From Branchiostoma floridae (lineage: Eukaryota; Chordata; Leptocardii; Amphioxiformes; Branchiostomatidae): a DNA stretch of 64,000 nucleotides. A program made the translations under genes and the position numbers. Shown in pieces: positions 35,068-59,521 of this stretch. The stretch spans positions 7,007,207-7,071,206 of the forward strand of contig NC_049993.1 in assembly GCF_000003815.2 (NCBI RefSeq), read 5' to 3'. Under the pieces are notes generated by a model, which was given only the letters and a program-made list of their open reading frames with translations, was not told the origin of the DNA and did not search any database. Numbering within the stretch: the stretch's first letter is position 1; each line of letters starts with the position of its first letter.

Positions 35068-37849
35068 GTAGCCTCTGCTTGGAGATTGCCTAACGGTACG
35101 CTATGAATATAGGAGTACATCATCAGCTTTCTATGGAGAACTTCGGCCTTTTCCTCGACTGTCTATCCGCTTTAAGAATGATAAACACATTAACACAAGA
35201 CTACAAAATGACACAAGGACACGGGCAATATACGTTATTCAGCAAAATAGTAATGTTAACCGTCACCCTCTTAAGATTCATCCTCTACTTGGCAATGGAA
35301 TGAAACAGTTATAGAAACAAATCACCTGACATTAAGAAGCTGAGAGACTCAAGGACTCTTCCAAGGTGAGGACGACCCTTCGGAAGTACATCACTGGCAT
35401 TATTTTCGCAATGATAACTACTTTGTCCAAGCGCCGGTGCTTGATATATTAAAAGCTTCAAATTCTCGACATGTACATCCTATAATTACGGAATACAAAC
35501 TTAGGGCGAAGTGCGCACGTAGAGCTGAATTACGTATGGAAAATATGAACACCGCCGCGGATAAAGCCATTTCCTTGTCATGTTTTATTCATACCAAGCT
35601 TAGGACGCCTCTGAATTATCTTATATCATTCATACACATCGAAATTGGTTTCTTCAAGACGAGTCGACGAACTTGATGTGCATGAATGTCTCGATACTTG
35701 GCTCTCCTTTACTTCTGAAGGGCGGGAGAGTCACTGTCTGTAGATCTTTAAAGGTCATGAGATGACTATTGACCGCCCTGGCTAGACTGATTTGTCCATC
35801 TAGTAAGGCGTTAAGGTAAGAACATAAGAACCTTCACGCTGAAGTACCGCTTGTCCAGTACTACATTGGTGTGAAACAGACATCAGTTGTTTTGTGACGT
35901 TCTTGTGACTTAATGGTGCAACTATGTGTATATTATCTTTTTATCATCCTTTAGTCGAAGTCTGCCAGTGAACTTAGTTTGATCTCAATATGCACTTGTG
36001 TCGTTTGCGTAAAATCGACAGAATTCAGTGGACATGCTCTAAATATTGTACACTGTTAATTGGTTCTCAATAAAAATTGAAATTGGATTGAAATTGAAAC
36101 AGTTGGACACTTCCCTACTTACTATATAAAATATCATAACCAGGTCATCAGTTGGAAGTAGTCGGTAGGGATCCGCCTGTCGTTCCCTTTTAATGAGTCT
36201 ATTTTAAGGTATTAACAGACTTATCACAAATTGCAAGAACACGGAATACGTTCATGTACTATCTTATGATTAGAGTAATTGTCTATCCTACACACCCACG
36301 GTCGCTATTACATGCCTACATTATAAGCCACCCACACACCGAGAGAGTTCTCCTCTCCCCTCCCCCGCTTGCCTACAGCTTGCACCCGGTGACATTTCAA
36401 ACTTTCTCTACACAGTGGTGAAGTATGTGGATAGGTTTTAATGCATATTGTGAAGTGACTCTTTATATGCTTTCTTTGTCTCTACTGTTAGTTGTCTCTA
36501 TATTGCCTCATTGTTATTATTCCCAATGCTGATATGCTCTTGGGTAATGTATTCTCTATTTATAACAACATAGGAAAAGATGTAGAACACTCTTAACAAC
36601 AAGCGCACGATAGATTAGCAATTATGGGTTTACCAATTTGGCCTTCTGCTTTCTATGACGCGACGCTTTGTAAGCTAGGCAATTTTAGAGCACAAATGTA
36701 GATACTTCGAATTCTATTGTACAAATCGTGATACTTTGTGATAGAGCCTCGTGTTACCTGATTTGAAAAGACCTTTATTTTGCTGTTATTAGCGCAAAAT
36801 GATTTAATACGCTATTACCTACTACAGATTGATTATTATGATTTTCCCCTCAAGTCTTGACTGTATATGCATATAGTTGCTAGTACCGAGGAAGTGTTCC
36901 TTGCCTGCATACATGCATGAGGCCCAGCGGAGATATATCAGCTCTGTGTGGGTGTGCGCTGTATGATTACATAGGCTGCTGCGAATCGAAGTCTTCAGAG
37001 ACCGTCAGCAGGCAGCAATGCACACACCTGATTGTCAATTATGCCACTCTTTTCTCTCTTGAACCGCCTTATTGGCAGTTACGAGCACGAGCAATATATC
37101 ATCCACTCAGTACAGGAGGCTGGGGACCTGCGGTAAGACCGAAAGGATGACTCCGACGTTACCTTGCTGGGTGAGCAGGTTCTAATCCGCCACGTCGCTA
37201 TCATGAGGTGATTAATTCCGCTCGCCGAAATTGATTTTGCGTTCTGATGCGGGACCCAGAAATGCGGGCAATTGATTATAAGCGAGAAAATTAAACTGCT
37301 GAAATTAAGAAATGTTGGGGGAGCGTGGCGGGGGTAGTTATGATTGGTGTCTTTCCTCTGCTTTCTTTAACAGCAACATTCACGCATATACAGCCTGTCC
37401 TTGACGTTCATTAGGCAGTATTTGCTCCTATTTATCTAGTATCCTACAGCGTGATTTACTCTAATATCGTGTCGCAAGCTAACTGATGCATATTAACCAC
37501 GATATGGCGTATATTCAAACCATTTCGTAAGAGAAGCAGTCTACAATTGGACGATTTGTCACGTTTAAACTCAGGTGGCATTATAAGACGTTGACGGTTG
37601 CACGTCCGCCATGACACATTGACACCAAAGGTTATCGAGTCATGCCCCTTGGTATCTGAATTAGCTCGTTCACACATGTTAAACATATCGGATGTGAAAT
37701 GCTTTACTTTCCAAACCATGGGTATGGGTCCCACCGCTCTACAGGTTTCGTCAGCTCTACTATGTATTTGTTGATTCTGTTGCTTTTCTGTGGCTTTGGT
37801 AAAATGCAAGAAACATGAAGTCTTTTGCCTTTTATATTGTTATTCTAAT

Positions 37850-37975
37850 GCTTATTGTAATGAATTTGTGTATGTCCGTCTGTATTTTTGTGGGTCAGCC
37901 AATACCATCGTGAGCTGCCTATATCTAGGCTGACCCGTGTAATGAATTGTGTCATTGTAAATAGATAAATAAGCT
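37850..37975. mobile_element. Candidate retroposon 3' end
   Basis: A run from ttattgtaatgaatttgt through a gtgggtcagcc/ggctgacccg hairpin to gtaaatagataaataagc looks like the 3' end of a non-LTR element ending in a short A-rich repeat. There is no coding sequence attached. This is a resemblance call only. Confidence 0.25.
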
Positions 37976-38552
37976 GACTTCTACCTAGTCTTGGAAAAAT
38001 GCACAGAGATTCTGAGAACATCCCTCTAAACTTTGATTATCACAAAAACATTGAATGTCCACCAGCAAAAGGATGATAGTCAGCCTATTTTGCTACCCAC
38101 GTTTGTGTTCTCACATCAACAGACACGGCATTTACGATAACCTTAACGTAACGAATGCACCAGCCAGTTCGTATAGCAACGACAGATGTACCAAACTGCG
38201 ACTCGCGACAAACTCCACCTTTTGATAGATCCTCAAATATCCATACCGGAAAAGTTAATGCAATTCGTCCACTTAAATCCTCGTTTTATGGCCATCATTC
38301 GCTCGACAGACACTGGTGAAATGACAATTTCCTGCTGCGGGTTTATGGGTAGATAACACCGGCGCGATCGATCCTGGCCACTTCTGTCTTCATAAAGCGA
38401 GGTGGTGACTATATGAGAGAACTGCTGGGACTATATGGGAGAACTGCTGCACAAGGGACCAGGGATAGCCTCCATCATACGCCAGGTGTTCCTAAGGGGT
38501 ATGGGGATGGTAGAATTTGGCAAAAAAAATTGTCAATTAAGTCAGTCCACGC

Positions 38553-38806
38553 TTTAGATGCACTCTCATTACACTTGCGTCAAGCTTGCGTCACTGCAGG
38601 GTTCGAAAGATACTCAACGAATTTCAGAGATAGAGAACGAATTTTCTTACTTTTTGTGTATTTTGTCGTCTTCCAAGTCATACTTTTATGTTTTACGCTA
38701 CATCTAAATTACACAAAACCGGAGAAAATAACAAAACAGTGCCGCAGTGAACGAACTCCGAATTGACGCAAGCTTGACGCAATTGCAGAGAGAGTGCACC
38801 TTTAGA
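38553..38806. repeat. Inverted-repeat (MITE-like) element
   Basis: The end tttagatgcactctc..acttgcgtcaagcttgcgtc (from 38553) is inverted at the right end (gacgcaagcttgacgcaa..gagtgcacctttaga, to 38806). The element is about 254 bases long with no coding capacity. Confidence 0.65.
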
Positions 38807-41800
38807 TTCATGTTTCCCCTCCGACTGACCAACTCCTCTGGTAGCGAAACTCTCGATCATGGCAACTTTTCTCCCTATAACAGCCTATAATATCCAGCGT
38901 AGTCAGTCTGGTAGAGACTAACACAGGGGACCGGGGTTTCGACAGGAGATTCGGGCGAGAACAGTGAATAAAGGAACCCGTTTGTCATGCGCGGTCTGTC
39001 AGAGACGAATTGTTGTCGATATCGGCAGCGACTCTGACGATAAAGTCCTGTCGATTCTAACTCTGACAAATCGGAGGCTCAATGTGATGAAATGAAGGGC
39101 CAGTTTGGTGCTACTTTCGATTTGTGTGCGTGTACATTTTACGGTTACATGATAAAGTTTTCCACTTGTCTCTTTTGAACAATATAGATGGTTTAAAAAA
39201 AAGCAAACCTTAACGGGCTTGTAGACGTTACGGGCATGCAGGGAGGAACAAAGTCCAGAAAATATTGATGTAACGACAGAAAAACATTATGGAAAATATA
39301 TTGAAGTTCAAGTACTTATGGGGAAGAGGTTGGAGAAAATTTCATTATCTTTTTACAATCAATGGAATATTGCTATTTTTATGTGCTAGTTCAATTTTAC
39401 CAGAACTAATCATTGCCTTTTTATATGGTCGTCAACTTTCAGTACATGTAGCTCAGCGGTATTTGACAGTTATTAATGTGTCTTGGCTCAGAGAGGTAAA
39501 CTTTACTGACAAGCTTTTAATTACCAGAATCATCACTTCACATCGCTAGCGTGACATGGTTATAACCAAGACATGGTTATTACAGATTTAATCTCAACGA
39601 TTGTAAATCTAGTTTGATTCAGTGCCTGTGGAACAGTCATGGCAAAGTGCCGATAAATAAAGTTTGAATCCGATGCCATATATATATTTTAGATATCTAG
39701 AATGTCCCTCCAAGGAACGAGTAGACGTACTGTTTTGAAATATCTTAGACTTATAAATCTTCCGTGTTACCACCATCTTCATCATTCAAGTCTGACGACG
39801 TAGCAGAAGTCGCCAAGCTCTGTAGCTTCATAGCTTTATGAAGGTAAGGTTCGGAGTTTGTGAATTGTCTCGTTGATCTATTCACCGGAGTCAAACGTTC
39901 CTGTGACTCCTATATGCTGACGAAGCTTGTTTGAAATATGAGTAAAATGGACACCTTTGCTACTGAAATCTCGCGAGATTTTGAAGATGTTTGTCGACAA
40001 GAGCCAAATATGGGCATGTTTTCATGATAAGGTCTCTCTCCTTCTGTCATCCGTCATTTTCCGTGCTGTACAGAAGACAACCCTAAAATAATTTCATCAG
40101 GTTGGTAGATTAACTGGTTGTGTAAAAAAACTCCTATATCCTGTACCGATGATAGTTCCACACACACATTGTATGGGAACTAGTTGCGAGTCCTCCTTAC
40201 TCTGTACACCATAGTTAGTCCCAATCACGGTAACGTCGTTTTGAAATGTAACGACAATGTTTACGACTCTATATCCTATTAGGCGCCAACGTAAAACTAA
40301 CCACTTAACCAATACGCGTGGATTCGTATTGCTGATGATTGCCGCTGAGGTTGTTCAACCATTTGAGCCTGCAAACGGATTTGATTACGGCCTACACCAT
40401 AACGCTGGCGTTGATGTTTTATGAATTGGAACAATCTGGTAAAGCTAAATTCAAGCAAAACGATTTTTGCTGAGTGATTACTTGCTACATTTGAATAGAA
40501 CTATTATTTTCATTGTTATAACTTGTTTGGTGCTTTCATCGCACCGTGATTTCGCAGTGCACAGGCAACGCGAAGGATGATAAAACCGGTGGATACCACA
40601 CGTAAATCATAGGATACTCTAACCAATTCGACCGACCAAATCGCTAAGAAAAGAACCCCTGAATATTTGCCTTGAGACTTGAGACTTTATGCCATTGTCG
40701 TCAGCATCCAGGATTGATAATCAAGCATGGTTGTTGATTGCTTATTATAAAAACTATTTTTACCACAGTAGCAGCGCACCAACAATTATATGATACGTGG
40801 GTTTATGTCACAGTTTGATTTGTATTTAAACAATCCCATCCACGGACGTGTGCTGGGTACAAAAGTCAATGGGACTGATGAAATTGTTTGATTCTTATTT
40901 TCGACTGGCATCGATTGAAGTAATAGGATACGCCCGGGAAGAACTGGAATCCGCCCAAACTTCCATCTGTCATCTGATTAAAGCACGCACTGGCATCGAT
41001 CGGGGAAAAACAATAGTAATCAAACAGAGCAGACCCAGGTAGCACGACCTCCGGACCACTGTTTGGGCCGCCGCCATGTTTGTTTTGGTACAAAAACTAC
41101 AACAAACAACCGGTCCTGGAATGTTGTACACGTGACTTCCGTCCAATCACCGCATTGCATGCCGTATCTTACGCAATCAACTGCACAGGCTGTGACAAGT
41201 GGATCTCCAGTAGCTGCTTGACTGGTGAGATATGTATGAATACATGGGAAAGACGTAACACCGCCGGATGATAAGCTATTAATGGACTTGAACATACCGA
41301 AGTAACGATTTTCGCATCAGCAAGCTCCGAGGGCTGTCATTTTCTAACTTGATAACGGAGAGGCTTGAGATCCCTAAGTGGCAAAGCACGTTAGCTGTCA
41401 ATTCCCATTTCATTCCGACTAAAGCCATAACTTATACACGTGCCCTCTGCTGGGCCTCATATTTTCAAGAATGCGATATTTTATGAGACAAAACTCGTTA
41501 CGGAAGACGCATAAGAAAGGAAAGAAAGGCCCACAGACACAGCCACTCACAGCGCAGCTGTCTCCAACATCGGTACCCTGACGGCAAACGGATACGCATA
41601 TTGACATCCCGCAGGTTGGAGGTAATGAAAGATTGCTATATTCTGTATTCGCCGGGAAATTAACCTACGGGCTCAATATTACAGAGTCAAAATGAAAGGA
41701 GTGCGCCGACTGGCCCGGACGTTTGAAGGTGAGGGAGGTGGATAGTGTGACAGACCCGGTATCTACCCTGACGGGCTTGTCATGTCCACCATTGCCGGTC

Positions 41801-42943
41801 AGTCATCTAGGACGTCCTTCAACGCAAAACAGCTGAAATACGCTCCTGAAGACTGCGTAAAAGACTGCGTAAGCCTCTCCATTGTAAGTATACATCTAAG
41901 CCTTATTTCATGCATGACAGGCAAGATGGACGATTGGGTGTATTTCCCAGGCTATTGCACATCCTGGTGTAGTCTGTCATGTGTTTTCACCTGTCAGGAG
42001 CCCGACCGTCTCCCGTCGGTTTGCCCAGGTATCCTGAGGTTAGGCATGTCAGGAGCGGCTTTACACCTAGTCCATCCTCGGTGGGTATTCTTTAATCGCA
42101 TCGCCACAGACCAGGTAATTCTACAGATCAGGGTCTAGACATTAGCTATTTATATAACCTCCCTAGAGGGGGCTGATGTATAGCTATTCTTTCGTGGCAC
42201 AAAAAAAGTTGTTATCATATTAATGGCGGTACATTTTGTGTTATCGATCGAGCTGTTGTTGGATCTCGCATGTTGACAGCTTCGCGCGTGAATCGGACCG
42301 GATGATATAAATGATATCTGACGACAAGTTAGCTTTGTAGAGTGCACCTTTGTTATGAGATTTCCCATAACATTCCCCCGGCCATCATCGGTGCATTCTC
42401 GTTAGGTTTATCCCGTCGTATTTGACTTGATTTCGATGTGAAGGATTAACGCGTTTTTCTTTAACCCCAACGCTCCCTGGTGTAAAGAGAGCAAATCTGT
42501 AGGGAACTACAACTTCTATCAGATGGGTGTTTGATTGGACGAGGGTACTGCTGCTCAACCCCGGTCCATTCCAGTCTTATTGGGCGGATAGACTGGTGCG
42601 TGACCCGACTGCTACTAACAATCCTGTCGGTGTGCTCGTGGTCTAGTTACCCTTCTAGGATTCAAACATGTGTCCCTCATCAACACGAGTAAACGAAAGA
42701 CATGTTCTCATGTATCAACCATCTTCAAGTCGTCGCCACTTGTCTTGACAGGCGACAGGGAATTCTGAGGCATCCCCATACATTGACCTTGATAATCTTT
42801 ATAAATTATTCACGGCAAAATTATTGTAAGGATCGGGAAACATCACACGTCATCAAATCGGTTTCTGTGGATGTATTTACTGAGAGTACGTCAATAGGCG
42901 TCGCACGTATTGCACGGAATATCCCTACTTTCGTTTATGGTGG

Positions 42944-42950
42944 TATATAG
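42944..42950 (+). promoter_or_regulatory. Candidate TATA box of the plus-strand Ig-SH3 gene
   Basis: TATATAG about 230 bases above the start codon. Positional evidence only; an upstream noncoding exon is equally possible. Confidence 0.3.
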
Positions 42951-43174
42951 TTGGCAGTAAAAGGCATACATAAGCATGAGATATTTCTGATGTCAGAGAG
43001 GTTGGGAACATTCCACAGCCCCACCGCTCATATCAGGCCGTACAGGGCAGTGCAGTGGGCCGTGACAGGCGGATAGTATCCATTTGTCAGACGTGCACGT
43101 GTGTGCCTACGTTTTCCTATTTGTTTTAAGTGCAGGCAGCTAGACAGACAACCGTTCGACCGACCAGGGAAGTC

Positions 43175-55267
<12,093 letters not shown>

Positions 55268-55616
55268 CAGTCTGCAATTGCAATGATTGTAAATATGCTG
55301 CAGAAGAGAAAAATTGCCATGACGTACGTGGAAGGGAATGGCTTTCTATTTTGTAATGTGTATATTGTTGGACCACATCTGGAGGTCTTCTGTGTAATGT
55401 GATCAAGTCCTTCAATGCATCTAAAATGTTGCTGCACTTGAAACATATGTAGGGCAAAAAAATCTCTGTGAAACAAATCACGCAGCAGCTGCATGATGCA
55501 CTTTCTTGTTGTTCACAGATGTATCTATGATGGCCTAGAAACTATGTGTTGATAAGCTTGGTCGTATTTTCTACTGCGTAATTCAAATTGCTGTGACATT
55601 GCCACTGAGTGGTAGA

Positions 55617-55622
55617 AATAAA
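55617..55622 (+). terminator. Poly(A) signal of the plus-strand Ig-SH3 gene
   Basis: AATAAA 350 bases past the stop codon. Confidence 0.6.
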
Positions 55623-58600
55623 AGAACGTCGTATGGATCTGGTCATATCTAAAACAAAATACTCAGTAGCTAAACCCTTGTCGGCAATAGTTACTCTTGA
55701 AATATCTTAAGAACTTGGCTACCGAGTGAAAGCAACTTTACCAGAGACTATTAAAGTGTGTCAGACGCAAAAGGGCATAGAACTTGTAGTTGTTTTATCT
55801 CAGAGTCTGTTGGTATTTCAGAAAGTAGCAGTTGCGTCTGTTGAACTTTATCTTGACATTCACAGATCTGCAGTTCTGGCGCCGATATGGCGTCCAGAAA
55901 TGACCAGACGACGTCTGGAGAAAGTTATCTTCTTTAGCCCAGACAGTGTTCAGTGCACGTTATATATACTATACATGTAGGTTCTTGGCACTCCATACAC
56001 GGACGGAATGATGAAAAATCGCAGCTGTCATCCCAGAGTCTATCACGTTGGGATGATGTAACACTGACGAGACCATTAGAGGCCCCCTGAGTGCCGCTGT
56101 GTCACAGCAGCATGAAAGAAATATGCCCATCGTATCTCATGTATCTGTCAAGATGTCGATATATAAGGTTCTCCGGAAACCGTACACCTGCCATTAGCGA
56201 AACCAAGGGAGCGCTAGTTCTTTCGTGGACAATTGGCCCCTAACGGACCCAGAGATCACCCAGGTACATGGAAAGGCACACTTTAACCATTCTAAGTACA
56301 CGCAAGGGCATATGTCATGGTTAATGCACTGTGAACATGAAAACTTACTTTCTACTCTACCCACCTCAAAGCTACTCGTTATGGCCCGAAGTCGTACATT
56401 TAATCTAGCAGTTCTTCATGTCATCTTCCTCCGCTTCGAACGCTTGAGAGACCCGAATGCATTCATTTTTCATTACTAGGACGCAAAAGCCATTTCATAA
56501 GTCATTTCATGCAGTGACAAAGGTCGTCCTCTTATCGGCGAACATAAATCACTCTAGTTGAGGAAAGAGATATGGTGGGTGTTTTCAACGCAATGGCAGG
56601 CCCTCCTGTGTAAACAAGAACAGAATTGCCACTTTGAATGTGTGCTTACGTGGTAGTATTCATATCTTTTATTATAAAGTTTATAAGAACTTTTAAAGTT
56701 ATGGTGTGGGATGTGCTGTATCTTTACTCAGATATCTGATATTCAGATAAACAACCCTTCATAAGATGATGTTTTGCGCAGATCTACGGACGGGAAAAAT
56801 CATTTTCAGCCTCAACTATGACGGAGCTTTGGAAACTCACAAAGTATCAGGTGGTCAGGTATCCAGCCTTATTTTAGCACCCCAGTCCTCTCTGCAAATA
56901 CTAGTACGTTTTTGCAGGCTAAGTATCAGGTACTTACAAGGTCGTGACCTATGACCCGACGTAGCTTGCGATTGAAAGAAAAATATTCCAGTTCACATCC
57001 TATATAATCTAACAAAGGTGGATCTTCAATCTTAGAGGAACTATGAAGTTGAGCAGTTGAAACATCTACAACAGAAAACATTTTTTCAAGTGCTGACGCG
57101 ATGTGAAACCTACTTAGGAGGGGGGTACAGTCTCCCCGGCAACTGTCGACAGTACTGCAGTCTACAGAAATTTGGAGTGTTAGACATATACAAATGAGGG
57201 TTATGATATGATATAATCAAATTAGCTCTAACCAAATCTTCATAAACTTTACCTTGCCAAATCTATACTTACATAGTCAAGAGTTTAAGCCTATAAACGG
57301 ACATCTGAAACTTGTGACAGGGAAAATTCCCGCCAAGCCTGGAAAGTTAGTCACATCTGACCGCTGTCACACACAGGTCAAAGGTCTCAAACCTGATTAC
57401 CCAAACATGTCGAAATATCTTAGGCCCCTCATCTTATTCCTTGGGTTTGTTTCATCTGGCAATGTGTACAGTAACTAGCTTAAACTACACCTTTCCAAGA
57501 ACTGTCACGGCCAAGGTAGAAGAATTCAGAACCTTCCCGTTTGTGGAAACATGTCATTTCTTTCAATTTGTTGCATCTAACATTTTGTGATGCTAAATAA
57601 CTCTACTCTTACTAACTGTCGCTTGTCAGAGTTCACTTCAGCAAGTAATGAATCAGTGAATGCACGATCTACTTTACATTCTGCAGACGGCTTTCGTAAC
57701 ATAAATGACAAATGCTCTGGTAGATGTCGCTGAACCAAATCATTCTAACCCGTACCAAGGATCAAAGCTATTCATACAACATAACTTCACAACACCATTT
57801 GGCAAATACGTCCTTTCATCAGATCTTAAGTAAATCTCTACAGAATTGCTCGCCCCATTCCATAACCGCGCACACTCAACAGGTCACCCCATAGCTGGCG
57901 ATAATAGGGAGGCGGGACCATCATCCGCTAAGATACACGGCTTTCTCCTCTCCAGCACTGAGGCTTTGTGCGAGATGGACGTTTAAGATTCATGGTGGGA
58001 TGAAGAGTTGGTGAGGTCAGTGTATGGGTACTATCTGAACATGTATAGATCTGCTCGCTATCGTCTTAGCCGCGACCTGACGACGGAATCTGACGCCCGG
58101 CTGCAGGGATGATACAAAATAAATGTTGGTGCTCATTGACCCTGTCGTCCATGTAGATAAGCCAGCCCCGCTTAACAGCGGGAGGCGTTTGATTTGAAGT
58201 CGTGTTGGACAAGAGGTCGCCTCCACAGTAAGATTTATTTCCGCGATAAGGCAGGTGCTGGAGACGGGTGATTATTTAACAGGGGAAGGTACAGGAAAGG
58301 TCTTCCTCTGGACAAGTAGTGAATGCATGTGCTCAACGGACCGCGCGTGTTGTGTTTGCTAATAAACCACCGTTCCAGAATTTAAGGATTTTTCTTAAAA
58401 TGCTTGGTTGGTGATTAATTTTTAATGCATATTACTGTTCCGTAATTTGAGACATTTTTCTTAACTTTCTACTGTATTTCTTATGGATAATTTTGTGTAG
58501 ATTTAATGCTTTAAAATGATCGTAGTTGTTGTTGGTGACCGATTGATATCACCATGAGCAAACCGATTAATCGTGAATAACTTCCCCTGAATCCATTAAT

Positions 58601-59521
58601 CACTTTGCTTAAGAAATAAAACTAGTGCGTCGTCGAAAAGATACCCAAATGATATCAAAAGTCAACAACACTTAAATGAACACAACACAAACTATACAGT
58701 TACCTTTTATTAAGTTTCTTTTTCACAATTATTATTTTGATTTTAGGACAGAGGGGGGCAACGTGGCACTGCACTCAAGTTAGTGACTTATTTTAATAGT
58801 GCCACGTATAAAGTACAGACAAAAGGTAAAGGTAGCATTCTACCTTCCCGACCGAAGTCAGGTACCCATTTTGCACCTGGAAGGTCGTGTTAAGTTAATT
58901 TCCCAAGGGAACAACGTTGGTGCACGGCGAGTATCGAACTCGGGACCTCTAGGTTCAGAGCCCAACACGTTACCAGTTACGCCACACACGACGCCACATT
59001 AAATTTCCCCCAATTAGCATGTAACAAAACACCGACGAATCACTTTGACTACAGGCACTACTGACATCTTTTGTCAAAGAGCAACATTCACACAACAAAC
59101 ACTTACACTTGGCAAGCTGTCTCTTGTTGCAGAAAGTGCTTTTTTGGCATCGTTTCTATGCAACACTCTATTCTCGTGAGAGTAGGCTTATTAAGTACAG
59201 AAAATCATATGACATGCTGGGCCTCCGGTAGTGTTACTGATCATACTGTCATTTGCTAACTTATTAGGAAGACTAAGTCGCCAAAAAGACCTTGCTGCTA
59301 CCCCAAAAGTTCTACAAGGAGCGTCTTACAAGACCATGTTGTTTACAAAGATAAAAGTAAACCCACAACTTATATCATTTGAACGTTACAAAGAAGACAA
59401 TGGTGCGATAGTTGTGCTATATAACGTTAGAAATTATAGAATTATTGTGTGATTGTTCGTTTGGTCCGGCAAGTTGCATCCGATGGATTTTTCCGAATGC
59501 TCTGCTACATTTACCCTCCGC
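55623..59521. other. Spacer between the 3' ends of the two Ig-SH3 genes
   Basis: No gene recognised. It contains the SINE-like unit at about 58820-58995 and a short hairpin (aacgtggcact/agtgccacgt) at about 58758-58807. The rest, about 3 kb, shows nothing organised. Confidence 0.6.
58820..58995 (-). mobile_element. tRNA-derived SINE, minus strand
   Basis: On the minus strand, from about 58995 down: tggcgtaactggtaacg (A-box-like, about 58985-58969) and gagttcgatac (B box, 58941-58931) at tRNA-like spacing, then cgtgcacc. A body containing aaatgggtacctgacttcgg leads towards 58830. This is the standard layout of a tRNA-derived SINE with a conserved central core. The tRNA-like part cannot fold into a normal acceptor stem, so it is not called a tRNA gene. 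Confidence 0.7.

Larger units (their letters stand above)
33601..42942. other. 9.3-kb intergenic region without a recognisable gene
   Basis: Both strands show only short, family-less open frames. I see two inverted-repeat elements (34915-35067, 38553-38806), a dispersed fragment (34828-34870), a candidate retroposon 3' end near 37850-37975, and similar A/T-rich ends near 36060-36105 and 39640-39675. The rest is unremarkable. Regulatory sequence for the Ig gene at 43175 is expected towards the right end, but nothing specific can be pointed to. Confidence 0.6.

Noticed and set aside
37160-37200. B-box match (aggttctaatcc) suggesting a tRNA gene
   Set aside because: No A box at the proper distance and no cloverleaf; isolated B-box matches are expected by chance.
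41782-42138. 118-codon plus-strand frame with several cysteines
   Set aside because: No recognisable domain, no splice partners, and no second copy in the window.
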